The notes beneath the pieces are model-generated. The model was not told where the DNA came from. It did not search any database and saw only the letters and a list, made by a program, of their open reading frames with translations. Both the position numbers and the translations under genes were made by a program. Positions 23,892-34,607 of a stretch of 64,000 bases of DNA are shown here, one piece after another (position 1 is the stretch's first letter; the number at the start of each line of letters is the position of its first letter). This DNA is from Mycoplasma miroungirhinis (GTDB lineage Bacteria > Bacillota_I > Bacilli_A > Mycoplasmatales > Metamycoplasmataceae), in NCBI RefSeq assembly GCF_013008815.1, contig NZ_CP053097.1:620001-684000 (forward strand), written 5' to 3'.

Positions 23892-25157
23892 ATGTTAGAT
23901 CTAAAATCTTTATTACAAGACCCAAACAAAGCAATCAGAGGTTTAAAAAACCGAAATTTTGACACCAATGAACTATTAAAATTAATTGATCTTGTTACTA
24001 AAAGAAATAAAAAAACATTTGAACTAGAACAAAATCAAGCACTAAGAAATCAATTAAGTGAACAAATTGGAATTTTCAAAAGAAATAAACAACCAGTTGG
24101 TGATATTTTAAAACAAGTTAATGAAGTCAAATTATTAATTGAAAAAGAAAATACTGAATTAAATTCTTTAAATCAACAAGTAGAAGATATTGCACTAAGA
24201 ATACCTAATATTCCTTATGATGATGTCCCTGTCGGTGTAGATGAAGATGAAAATGTTGTTATTAATGAATATGCAAAACTGGGAAGAGGTTTAGTTAAAA
24301 ATGTAAAAGCGCATTATGAAATTGCAAAAGATTTAGACATAGTTGATTTCGAAAGATCAGTAAAATTAGCTCAAAGTCGTTTTGTTTTATATAAAAAAGA
24401 AGGTGCAAAATTAGTTAGAGCACTTGCAAATTTTATGTTAGATACACATATTAATAATGGTTATGAAGAACTAATGCCAGCACATTTAGTTAATGCACAA
24501 ATGTTAATGGGTACTGGACAACTTCCTAAATTTAAAGAAGATTTATACAAATTAGAAAATGAAGATTTATGATTAATTCCTACTGCTGAAGTTCCAGTAA
24601 CAAACTATCATAATCAAGAAATTATTGATTTATCAAAAACAAAGAAATTTGTTGCTTATACTAAATGTTTTCGTTCAGAAGCTGGAAGTGGTGGAAAAGA
24701 TACTCGTGGTTTAATTAGACAACATGAATTTCATAAAGTTGAACTTGTTAAGTTATCAAATAAAGAAAATGTTTTAAAAGATTTTTATGATACTGTTGAA
24801 GATGCTAAAAATATTTTAAAACTTCTTGAAATTCCTTTTAGAGAAGTTGTTTTATGTACTGGTGATATTGGATTTAGTTCAGCAAAAACTATTGATTTAG
24901 AATTATGAATTCCTAGTGAACAAAAATACCGTGAAACTTCATCTATTTCAGTATTTTTTGACTTTCAAGCAAGAAGATCAATGATTAGATATCGTGATAA
25001 TGAAAATAAAGTTCAATATGCAAACACAATTAATGGTAGTGGTTTAGCAATAGATAGAGTTGTAGCAGCGATTTTAGAAAATTATCAAAATGCAGATGGA
25101 ACAATATCAATTCCTCAAGCGTTAATACCTTACTTTGGAAAAGATTTAATCAAATAA
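23892..25157 (+). CDS. serS: Seryl-tRNA synthetase
   Basis: Class II synthetase charging tRNA-Ser. The N-terminal long antiparallel coiled coil that grips the tRNA variable arm covers residues ~30-100 (rich in Glu, Asn, Gln and Leu). Class II motif 2 is in [21 protein letters not shown] (~255; central residues GSGGKDTRG) and motif 3 in [14 protein letters not shown] (~378). The length of 421 aa is normal. TAGGAG lies before the ATG. A TATAAT at about 23855 may be its promoter. The TAA stop overlaps the next ATG (TAATG), so rmuC is translationally coupled. Confidence 0.96.
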
Positions 25158-26503
25158 TGCAATTAGCTTCAATCGTATTACTTATAGCTGTTTTAATCAG
25201 TGTAGTTGTTACATTTTTATATGTATTATGAGAAATTAAAAACCTTAAAACCAAAGTATTAACACAAAATGATGCTAACGATAATGATTTTAAAAAAGAT
25301 ATTAATAATTTAAATACACAAATAGATTCTTTAAAATCAGAAATTTTAAAAAATAGTGGTGTATTAGGTGAAAAAATTTCATCTAATATTGATGCTAATG
25401 ACAAATTTATTAAAGAAATTAGTAATAACGTTTCTCATTGAAAAGAAACATTTAATAATCAATTTTCAAAACTAAACACAGATTTTAATGAAATAAAAGA
25501 AAAAATACTAAAAGAAAATGCAGAAAACGTTAAACAGTTGGAAAAAGATGTTTTAGATAAATTAGAACATTTAACTAAAAACTTTAATGTAATTATTGAG
25601 AATGGATTAAAAGATATAAATAAAACATTTGATGAAAAATTATCAAAAGACATTAACGAAAAATTAAATACTCATTTTTCTACAATAAACAAACAAATGA
25701 ATGAACTAAGTAAAAACTTAACACAATTTGAAACTATACAAGAATCTGTTACTTCTTTAAATAAAACATTTACAAATGTTAAACTATATGGAACAGTTGG
25801 GGAAATAAGTTTAGAAAATATTTTAAATGAAGTATTTGGTGTATCAACTGAACTTGTTCAAAAGCAATTTAATATAAACCCTAAAAATGATAATAAAGTT
25901 GATTTTGCAGTAAAAATTTTTGATAAAAACAATGAATCACTTTGACTTCCAATAGACTCTAAATTCAATTTAGGTCTATATCGGGACTATTTAAATAATC
26001 CTAGTGAAAATAAAAAACGTTTAATTGACACAATTAAAACACAAGCTAAATCAATTAGTGAAAAATACATTGTTTCTCAAATAACTTTAGATTATGCAAT
26101 TATGTATTTACCTGCTGAAAGTTTACACGGTTTTGTTTATGATAATAGTGAATTAATTGATGAATTATGATCTAAATATAAAATTATTCCTGTTGGTCCT
26201 TCAGCTATTATTGCTGCTCTAAATAGTGCACTTCTATTATATAAACAAGCACAAATTTCCAAAGACGCACACAAAATCATCGGTTATTTAGAAGGAATTC
26301 AAAATAATTTTAAAAACTTATATAAAAACTTAGAAAGTATCAAAAAATACAACATAGATTCAGCAAATAAAATTGATACCGCAATTAAACAAGCAAATAC
26401 TTTTAACAAAAACGTAGAAAATATTTTAAGTAAAAAAATTGTCCAAAAAATCCAAAAACAAACAGAAAATTTAGAAGAAAATTCAGATGATTTCGATCAA
26501 TAA
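25157..26503 (+). CDS. rmuC: RmuC-family protein (DNA recombination nuclease-like)
   Basis: RmuC proteins limit recombination between inverted repeats and carry a PD-(D/E)XK-type nuclease-like domain. The 448-aa protein has one N-terminal membrane helix (residues ~3-23), a long Lys/Glu/Asn coiled coil (~30-210), then the RmuC domain with KVDFAVKIF (~255) and the family block LPIDSKFNLGLYRDY (~268-283), plus a second coiled coil at the C-terminus. It starts in the serS stop codon (TAATG). Ordinary membership of a serS operon is not usual; a functional link is not implied. Confidence 0.88.
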
Positions 26504-26513
26504 AAATGTATAA

Positions 26514-26547
26514 ATAAGAAGGGTCAAAATAATGACTTTTTTTATTA
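26514..26547 (+). terminator. Weak hairpin terminator after rmuC
   Basis: AAGGGTCA pairs with TGACTTTT (two G-U pairs) around AAATAA and runs into T7. Confidence 0.5.
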
Positions 26548-26596
26548 ATTTTTTTGCTTTTTTGGTTTATTATTTATATAAATAAATGGAGAAAAT

Positions 26597-27466
26597 ATGA
26601 GAGAATATTTAGAACTTTTAAAACTTGTAAAAGAAAAGGGAATAGAAAAAACAGATAGAACAAATACAGGAACTATAAGTTATTTTGGAACTCAAACAAG
26701 ATATGATTTAAAAAAAGGTTTCCCGCTTTTAACAACTAAAAAAATGGCCTGAAAATCAATAGTTATTGAACTACTTTGATTTTTAAAAGGAGACACTAAT
26801 ATTAAATTTTTAGTAGATAATAATGTAAATATATGAAATGAATGACCATATGAACATTTTCAAAAATCTTCTAATTATAAAGGTGAAACTATTGAAGAAT
26901 TTATAACAAAAATACGTGAAAATGATGCTTTTGCTAATGAATTTGGAAACTTAGGACCAGTTTATGGAAAACAATGAAGAGATTTTTTTGGCGTGGATCA
27001 AGTAACTAATTTAATTCAAGATATTAAAAATAATCCATATTCAAGAAGACATATCATAAGTGCATGAAATCCTGCTGAAATTAATAAAATGATGTTACCT
27101 CCTTGTCATTCATTTTTCCAATTTTATGTCAATAAAAATGATGAATTATCATTGCAACTTTATCAAAGAAGTGGAGATTTATTTTTAGGTGTACCTTTTA
27201 ATATTGCTTCATATTCATTACTTTTAATGATGGTAGCTCATGTATGTAATTTAAAAGTTGGTGAATTTGTTCATACTATTGGAGATACGCATATTTATTC
27301 AAATCATATAGATCAAGTTAATTTACAACTAACTAGAACACCAAAAAAATTACCAACAGTAAAATTAAATTCTCATATTAAAAATATTTTTGATTTTACT
27401 TTTGAAGACATACAACTAGAAAACTATGATTATTGACCAACCATTAAAGCAAAGGTGGCTGTATAA
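26597..27466 (+). CDS. thyA: Thymidylate synthase
   Basis: ThyA methylates dUMP to dTMP using methylene-tetrahydrofolate and releases dihydrofolate. The 289-aa product shows [16 protein letters not shown]-like N-terminal sequence (the TG motif after DRTN), [18 protein letters not shown] (~50), [12 protein letters not shown] (~115), the active-site Cys in [12 protein letters not shown] (~168), [17 protein letters not shown], and [12 protein letters not shown]. The C-terminus KVAV matches the family. Many UGA-Trp codons fragment it in standard code. GGAG precedes the ATG. Its stop overlaps the folA start (TAATG), and folA supplies the enzyme that recycles its product. Confidence 0.95.
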
Positions 27467-27924
27467 TGATTAAATTAATTGTCGCAATGGATAAAAACAA
27501 TTTAATAGGTAACGGAACTAGATTACCTTGAAAAATTGCTGAAGAATTAAAACATTTTAAAGAAAAAACACTCAATCACGCACTGATTTTTGGTAAAAAT
27601 ACTTATTTATCTTTACCAAAATTACCTTCAAGAAAAATCTTTGTTTTATCTGAAACGGACATTGAAGGAGTTTATAAAACCATTAAAAATGAACAACAAC
27701 TTTTGGAATTATTTAAAGAATATAAAGATAGTGAAGATGTTTTATTTATAGCAGGCGGTAAATTTGTCTATGAACATTATTTTTCATATGCAGATGAGTT
27801 AATTATTTCAAGAATAAAAGACACTTATGAAGGAGATGTATACCTAAATTTAAGTACTGAAAATTACAAACATATAAAAGATGAAGAACATGAAAAATTC
27901 ATTGTAGAATACTGAAAAAAATAA
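27466..27924 (+). CDS. folA: Dihydrofolate reductase
   Basis: DHFR reduces the dihydrofolate made by ThyA back to tetrahydrofolate. The 152-aa protein shows IVAMDKNNLIGNGTRLPWK (residues 5-23, Trp from UGA), FKEKTLNHALIFGKNTYLSL (~32-50), and the NADPH loop IAGGKFVYEHY (~97). Length is normal for bacterial DHFR. It overlaps thyA by one base and the two form the classic thyA-folA operon. It ends 18 bases before the rplK promoter. Confidence 0.94.
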
Positions 27925-27939
27925 TTTTCTAAACTTTTT

Positions 27940-27948
27940 TGGTATAAT
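27940..27948 (+). promoter_or_regulatory. Extended -10 promoter of rplK-rplA
   Basis: TGGTATAAT (TGn plus perfect TATAAT) just after folA. The mRNA would start near 27955, leaving an ~80-nt leader that holds the L1-type site. Confidence 0.65.
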
Positions 27949-27977
27949 TTCATTGCAATTTATTAATTGCCTCTAGC

Positions 27978-28016
27978 AAGTGGGAGATTTAATCAATTAA
28001 ATCATTTGCACCACAA
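27978..28016 (+). promoter_or_regulatory. Probable L1 autoregulatory site in rplK leader
   Basis: The leader folds as GTGG/CCAC closing an asymmetric internal loop (GAG opposite CATTTGCA), above which ATTTAAT and ATTAAAT form a second helix. Two short helices with a conserved GGGAG-containing loop is the known form of L1 mRNA targets, which imitate the L1 site on 23S rRNA. By that analogy free L1 (encoded by rplA) would bind here and repress translation of L11 and L1. It lies 20 bases before the rplK start. Structure is read by eye. Confidence 0.6.
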
Positions 28017-28035
28017 TTTTTGAAAGGAAAATTTT

Positions 28036-28473
28036 ATGGCTAAAGAATTAGTAAGAATTGCTAAACTAGAATTCAATGCTGGACAAGCAAAACCAGGTCC
28101 TGCATTAGCTGGTTTAGGAATTGTAATGCCTGAATTTACAAAACAATTTAATGATGCAACAAAAGACAGAGGATCTGAACCTGTTCCAGTAAAAATTTGA
28201 GTATACAAAGATAAATCTTTTGATTTTAAAATATTTACTTCACCAGCCTCATACAAATTAAAAGAAGCTGCAAAAATTAAATCAGGAGCACATAACTCAA
28301 AAAAAGAAGTTGTTGCAACAATTTCATATAATCAATTAAAAGAAATAGCTGAATACAAATTACCAGATTTAAACACTGATTCACTAAAATCAGCAATGAA
28401 ACAAATAGCAGGAACAGCAAAAAATATGGGAATTAAAATAGAAGGTTACCCAGTAGAAGAAGAGGCTAACTAA
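28036..28473 (+). CDS. rplK: 50S ribosomal protein L11
   Basis: L11 binds the GTPase-associated region of 23S rRNA. The 145-aa product shows [19 protein letters not shown]-type N-terminus (residues ~8-26) and the C-terminal RNA-binding domain ending in [22 protein letters not shown] precedes the ATG. It overlaps rplA by one base (TAATG), the normal L11-L1 order. Confidence 0.97.
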
Positions 28474-29162
28474 TGAAAAAGATTTCAAAAAACTTACAAA
28501 AAGCAAGAGCTTTAGTAGATAAAAATGCTGTTTATTCATTAGAAGAAGCTATTGAATTAGCAAAAAAAGCTTCATATGCAAAATTTGATGCTTCAATTGA
28601 TTTAGCTATTAAATTAAATATTGATACTCGTAAAGCTGACCAACAACTACGTGGTTCTGTAGTATTACCACATGGTACTGGGAAAACTGTTAAAGTATTA
28701 GTTGCTACTGATGATGCAACTGGACAACAACAAGCAAAAGAAGCAGGTGCAGATTATGTTTATTCAGCATCTGAGTTACCTGAAGTTTTAAATCAAGATA
28801 AATATGATTTTGATGTTATAGTAGCAGATCCAAAAATAATGGCTATTTTAGGAAAATATGGTAAAAAATTAGGTCCAAAAGGTCTAATGCCTAACCCTAA
28901 AACAGGTACTGTAACCATGACACCAGGAAAAACAGTTGAAGAATTGAAAAAAGGTAAAGCAAATTACCGTGCAGAAAAAGCAGGAATTATTCACTCATTA
29001 ATTGGAAAAGCATCAATGTCTACAAAAGACTTAGCAGAAAATGCTCAAACATTAATAACTACAATTAAACGTTTAAAACCAGCCGCTGTAAAAGGAACAT
29101 ATATGTTAAACTTAACAGTATCTGCAACAATGGGCCCATCAGTAAAAATTAAAATTGATTAA
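28473..29162 (+). CDS. rplA: 50S ribosomal protein L1
   Basis: L1 binds the L1 stalk of 23S rRNA and guides E-site tRNA release; it is also the autoregulator of its operon. The 229-aa product shows LRGSVVLPHGTGKTVKVLV (~54-72), the loop LGKYGKKLGPKGLMPNPKTG (~127-146) and LNLTVSATMGPSVKI at the end. No UGA codon interrupts it. It starts in the rplK stop codon. A strong hairpin follows. Confidence 0.97.
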   Translation: MKKISKNLQKARALVDKNAVYSLEEAIELAKKASYAKFDASIDLAIKLNIDTRKADQQLRGSVVLPHGTGKTVKVLVATDDATGQQQAKEAGADYVYSASELPEVLNQDKYDFDVIVADPKIMAILGKYGKKLGPKGLMPNPKTGTVTMTPGKTVEELKKGKANYRAEKAGIIHSLIGKASMSTKDLAENAQTLITTIKRLKPAAVKGTYMLNLTVSATMGPSVKIKID

Positions 29163-29172
29163 TTTAATTATT

Positions 29173-29228
29173 TAAACATCACAGATAAATAAGGTTTTTT
29201 ATTATTTCTCTGTTGATGTTTATTTTTT
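29173..29228 (+). terminator. Long hairpin terminator after rplA
   Basis: AAACATCA-CAGA-TAAATAA pairs, with small bulges, with TTATTATTTCTCTGTTGATGTTT and is followed by ATTTTTTG. Confidence 0.75.
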
Positions 29229-29285
29229 GATTTAAGAAACATAATTGGTTTATTTAACTTATAGGCTTTTAAAAGCTTAAATTTT

Positions 29286-29294
29286 TGGTAAAAT
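29286..29294 (+). promoter_or_regulatory. Extended -10 promoter of asnS
   Basis: TGGTAAAAT (TGn plus TAAAAT), about 58 bases before the asnS ATG, which has AGAGG in front. Confidence 0.5.
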
Positions 29295-29351
29295 TTTTAT
29301 AGTATAAATATTTATTTATAATCTAAATATTGTAACAAAAAAAGAGGTATT

Positions 29352-30695
29352 ATGACTATTAAACAAATATATGAAAAACCTATTGATTTTGATGGACAAA
29401 TATATAAAATTGAAGGTTGAGTGACAAACAACCGTGGAAACAACAAAATACGTTTTTTAGAAATTAATGATGGAAGTTCAGTTAAAAATTTACAAGTTGT
29501 TTTAAAAGCAGAAAATATTGATTTAAATCTTGTTGAAGCTGCTAGATTAGGTAGTGCTATTTCAATTGAAGGTAAATTAGTATATACTGAAACAGCTAAA
29601 CAACCAATCGAATTACAAGCTTCAAAATTTCAAGCTTTAAGTATTTCAGATGAAGATTATCCAATACAAAAAAAAGAAATTACTTTAGATTTTTTAAGAG
29701 AAATACCACATTTAAGACATAGAACTAATTTATTAAGAACTGTTTTTTTAATTAGATCCGCATTAGCTCAAGAAATTCATAAATATTTTGCAGATAATAA
29801 TTTTATGTATGTAAATAGTCCAATTATTACTGGAAATGATGGTGAAGGTGCTGGAGAATTATTTGTTGTTGATGATGAAAACAAAGAACATTTTTTTAAA
29901 GCAAAGGCAACTTTAGGTGTAACAGGTCAATTACATGCCGAATCATATGCTTTAGGTTTTAAAAAAGTTTATACATTTGCACCAACATTTAGAGCAGAAT
30001 ACTCACATACTTCAAGACATGCAGCAGAATTTTGAATGATTGAACCTGAATGTGCATTTTATAATTTATCTCAAATCATTCATCTTGCTGATGATTTATT
30101 AAAAACATCTATCAAAAATACAATAAAAAAATTACCTAATGAATTTGCATATTTAGAAGCCAATGTCAAAAGTAATCTTTTAGAAGATTTAAATACATTT
30201 ATAAACACCAAACTTCAAACTCTAGAATATCAAAAAGCATTAGAAATTTTAAAACAAAATAAAGATAAATTTGAAGAACAAAACTTCGAATTTGGTGTTG
30301 ATTTAGCTAGTGAACATGAAAAATTTCTTGCAAATGAATATATTAAGGGACCTGTTGCTGTTATAAATTATCCAAAACAAATTAAAGCTTTTTATATGTA
30401 TCAAAATCCAGATAATCAAACAGTGGCTGCTTTTGATTTACTAGTTCCAGGTATAGGTGAATTAGTTGGAGGAAGTCAAAGGGAAACCGATTACAATAAA
30501 TTATTAAATAGAATGAAAGAATTAAATATGAATATCGAACCTCTTCAATGATATTTAGATTTAAGAAAATATGGCGATTATATGAGTAGTGGTTTTGGAG
30601 TTGGTTTTGAAAGATTAATTATGTATGTAACTGGTATCAATAACATAAGAGATGTTATACCTTATCCAAGAACACCAGGAAACTTAAAAATGTAG
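29352..30695 (+). CDS. asnS: Asparaginyl-tRNA synthetase
   Basis: Class IIb synthetase charging tRNA-Asn. The N-terminal OB-fold anticodon domain ([20 protein letters not shown]) comes first, then class II motif 1 near [14 protein letters not shown] (~115), motif 2 in [20 protein letters not shown] (~215) with the Trp as UGA, and motif 3 in [16 protein letters not shown] (~415). The absence of an aspartyl-type insertion and the [13 protein letters not shown] block (AsnRS: SDCEGAGE) support Asn over Asp. The length of 447 aa is normal. GAGG lies before the ATG. It ends 8 bases before the glycosyltransferase gene. Confidence 0.93.
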
Positions 30696-30703
30696 GTTAT
30701 TAT

Positions 30704-31693
30704 ATGAAATTAAATATTATAGTTCCATTTTATAATCCCAGTGAAAGCATTAAAACAACACTAGCAGACTTACTAGAACAAAAATCCAAAAATTTTCATT
30801 TACATATTATTATTGATAATCCTTCACTAGAACAATTAGAAGAAATTTATGAAATTAAAAATTTATTATACATTGATAATTACTCTATAACAATAAATTC
30901 CAAACATCAAGCAATTAATAAAGTCATTTATGAAGCTTTATTAGATTCAAAAGAAGAATATTCATTTATTTTTTATCCTGATACAGAAATAAACAGTAAC
31001 TGAGTAGAAAATTTATTAAATATTTTAGAAAATAATAATATAGATATTTTAGAAACAAGATCAATGTATCGTGGTTATGTAAAACATAATGAAAAAATCA
31101 AACCTCTAAATAATACTATTTATGACTTATCTCAAAATGATAATCCTATTGTATTTAGTTCACCAGTTATGTTTAATAAAATTGTAAAAACAAACTTATT
31201 AAAGCAAATTTTTGCAAATTGAAAATCTTTAAAAAGTTTTAATAAAGAATATTCAATTGATATCAATTATTCAATTCTCCTGAATGCAAATACATATATG
31301 TATACAAGTGAAATTGAAACTTATAATTGAAATTACACAATTCAAAATATCAATGTAAAAAATTTAAAAAATGAATGAAAATCTCTGGTTCCTTTATTTG
31401 AAAAAAAATATTCGGATTTAGAACTTTGAAGTTTTTGTAAATTTTATCATTATCAAATTTTTATTGCTGGTTATTTAGGTTACATTAAATATTGAAAAAT
31501 GAAGTTAATTGGAAAACATCCCAATTTAAAAGTCATAAAAAATACTCTTATTGATGAACTTAATAATATTTATAAAAATGATTTAATTACTCCAAGTAAT
31601 AAATATATAATAATTGCTAACCTACAAAATTTAGTTGATGAAAAATATACAATTGAAGAAAATTGAAATAATATTTTTTATAAATTTTTATAA
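30704..31693 (+). CDS. Glycosyltransferase family 2-like protein
   Basis: A 329-aa protein with a GT-A fold N-terminus: LNIIVPFYNPSESIKTTLAD (residues 2-21), LHIIIDNPSLEQLEE, and an acidic strand end FIFYPDTEINSNW (~92) in the place of the DXD motif. The rest is less conserved and rich in Asn/Tyr/Lys. It has no membrane segment, so it would act on the inner face of the membrane. It overlaps the RDD protein gene by one base (TAATG). Acceptor and donor sugar unknown; glycolipid synthesis is the usual guess for mycoplasma GT2 enzymes. UGA-Trp codons appear from residue 101 on. Confidence 0.68.
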
Positions 31694-32361
31694 TGAACAA
31701 AACAACTACTCAACATCTTAAAGCTTCTTTTTGAAGAAGACTTCTATCTTCTATTATTGATTTCACTATTTTCTTCATTTTTTTATTAATTACTTCCGTT
31801 TTAGTTATTGATAAAAAAAATGCTAATTTCTATGAAAACTACTTTTATTACATCTGAATTATTTTAATAATATTTTATATTTTATTAATTTGAATTATCA
31901 TTCCACTCATTTCGAAAGGTAAAACGATAGGAATGATAATAACCAAATTAAAAATTATTCCCTCATCAAAGAAATATAAATTAAAAAAAGTTATTTTACA
32001 AAGACAATTATTATTTGCTTGATTGTGAATTATTGTATTGATTTTATTTATTATTTTTGTAAGTCCTGAAACTTTTATTCAAGCTTCCAAACTTAACAAA
32101 AGTACAATAAATCAGTTGACAATAACACAAAGAGGTTTTATTTCTATTCCTTTAACATTAAGTGCTGTAACATCTTTTATTGATTCTTTTTTAGTTATTA
32201 CAACAGCTAGACATTCAAAAATAGGATGAAATGATAATTTTTCAAATTCTTTTGTAGTATATAAAAATAAAATTGAAACAGTAATTGATGATAGTGATTG
32301 ACACAATAACATCATAAAACCTAAAAAAAGAATACTACCTAAAATAAATTTTATAAATTAA
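31693..32361 (+). CDS. RDD-family membrane protein
   Basis: A 222-aa integral membrane protein with the RDD signature: ASFWRRLLSSIIDFTIFFIF (residues ~11-30, Arg and Asp of the RDD set), a second helix around 58-80, then KGKTIGMIITKLKII (~84-98, the usual G-K-T-x-G-M motif after helix 2) and a third and fourth hydrophobic segment. Function is unknown for most RDD proteins; some are transport-related. It is coupled to the GT2 gene and lies 9 bases before the helicase gene. Several UGA-Trp codons make most of it invisible in standard code. Confidence 0.75.
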
Positions 32362-32370
32362 GGAGCTATT

Positions 32371-34605
32371 ATGAAAAATGAAATGACCAATGAATTTACT
32401 TTAGATTCATTAAATGAACAACAAAAAAAGGCTGTTTTACATACCACAGGTCCATTAAGACTTATTGCTGGAGCTGGTAGTGGTAAAACTAGAGTTCTTA
32501 CTTATAAAATTGCTCACTTAATTAAAAATATAAACATTTCTCCTTCTAAAATATTAGCTGTAACTTTTTCAAATAAAGCAGCAAATGAAATGAGAGAACG
32601 TGCTTTAGATATGATTGATAATACTTTTGAAAAACCAGTTATTTCTACATTTCACTCATTATGTTCAAAAATACTTAGAAGAGAAATAAGTAACATTAAT
32701 TATCCAAATGATTTCCAAATTTTAGATGAATTAGATCAAAAACAAATTCTTAAATTAATATATGGAAAATTAGGTATAGATTCTCAGGAATATAGTGTTT
32801 CAAGTGTTTTAAGTTATATAGATAATGCTAAAAATAATTTAAAAACACCTTTTGATGCTATCCAGGAAGCAGAAGAAGAACAAAAAATCCTTAATAAAAA
32901 ACATTCGGAAAAAGATTTAAGACCTTATATCTATGATGAATATGAAAAACACTTAAAAAATACACATTCATTGGATTTTACCGATTTATTAGTTTATACT
33001 CGCCAACTTTTTTATGATCCAAAGTATCAAAACATTAGACAAAAATGAGAAAATATGTTTGATTATATTCTGGTCGATGAATTTCAAGATACTAGTCAAA
33101 TACAATATGATATTGTTAAAGTATTAGCAAAAAATCAAAACATCACTATAGTAGGTGACCCAGATCAAACAATTTATACATGAAGAAATGCTGACATTAA
33201 TATCATTGTAAATTTTGATAAAGATTTTCAAAATGTAGAAACTATTAAATTAGAACAAAATTACCGTTCAAGTAAAAAAATTATTGAAGCAGCTAATAAA
33301 TTAATTAGCAAAAACATTTTAAGAGTGGAAAAAAGATTATTTACTGAAAATGAAGAAGGTGAAAATATAGAATTTTATTGTGGTTTTAGTGATGAAGCTG
33401 AAGCTAGATGAATAGCTGCTAAAATCGGAGAATTAAAACGCAAAAGAGTACAATTAAAAAATATTGCTATTTTATATAGAACTAACTCATATTCTCGAGC
33501 AATTGAAGAAGCATTGATGTTTGAAAATACAAATCACAAAGTATTTGGTTCAATTAGATTTTATCAAAGAGAAGAAATAAAAGATGCTTTAGCATATTTA
33601 AGAGTAATACATGATGGTTCTGAAATTTCATTATTAAGAATTATTAATAAACCATCAAGAAAAATTGGATCTGAAACAATACAAAAATTATTATCATATG
33701 CCGCAAATTACAATGAAGATTTATGAACAACTTTAGAATCTCGGTTTGTAGATTTACAAAAAATAACAGGTATTAACAGAAGTACAATTGAAAATATTGC
33801 TAATCTAATTAATGCAATTAGATGATCAAGAAGAAGAATTCAAACTACTAGCATTTCTAAAGTTTTATATGAATTACTTTATCATAAAATCAATTATTTC
33901 GGTTCTTTAAAATTAACAGAAGATGAATTAGAAAACAAAATAGAAAACTTTAAATCTTTAATCTCTGCTATTGAAAACTGAGAACATAAAAATCCAAATA
34001 GCGGTATTGATGAATATCTTCAAGAAATCACTTTAATTACAGATAGAGATCCTGAAGACGATGTTAGTTCGTATGTTTCTTTAATGACTGTACATAATGC
34101 AAAAGGACTAGAATATGACTATGTATTTATTGCTGGTCTTGCTGAAAATATCTTTCCACACTACCGTTCAATTTTATCACCAGGGGAAAAATTTCCACTA
34201 TTTAACAAAACAAAAGCAAATGTTAATACAGAAAATCCAGAACTATTAGAAGAAGAAAGAAGATTAGCTTATGTAGCAATAACTAGAGCTAAGAAAAAAT
34301 TATTTGTAAGTTTTTCTACTTCTAAACATAATGAAGAATCTAGATTTATTCAAGAAGCAGGAGTAAAGGGTACTGGAAGATTAATAGGTATTGCTAATTC
34401 ATTTAGTATTGCAGATGATATAAATGAAAATATGAAAATAATAGCTGGTGATAAAATTGTTCATTCTAAATTTGGTAAAGGTATTGTTATAAGTTCTATG
34501 GGTGATGTAATAGAAGTGAAATTTGATATTGATGGATCAAATAGAACATTATCAAAATCACAAGCTCCTATTAAAAAATATGTCTCAGATGAGGAAGATA
34601 ATTAA
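32371..34605 (+). CDS. pcrA: UvrD/PcrA-type DNA helicase
   Basis: A 744-aa superfamily 1A 3'-5' helicase acting in excision repair and in clearing replication-transcription conflicts. In order: Q motif [19 protein letters not shown], Walker [10 protein letters not shown] (~33-41), motif Ia [11 protein letters not shown], Walker B VDEFQDTS (~235), motif [14 protein letters not shown] (~265), motif IV near QNYRSSKKI, motif [14 protein letters not shown] (~572) and motif [11 protein letters not shown] (~635). A C-terminal Tudor-like tail ([14 protein letters not shown], ~690) is the PcrA/UvrD RNA polymerase-binding type. AAGGAG precedes the ATG. UGA-Trp codons split it. Confidence 0.95.
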
Positions 34606-34607
34606 TT

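Noticed and set aside
29176-29223. Riboswitch after rplA
   Set aside because: It is a simple long hairpin followed by T-rich sequence, consistent with a terminator.
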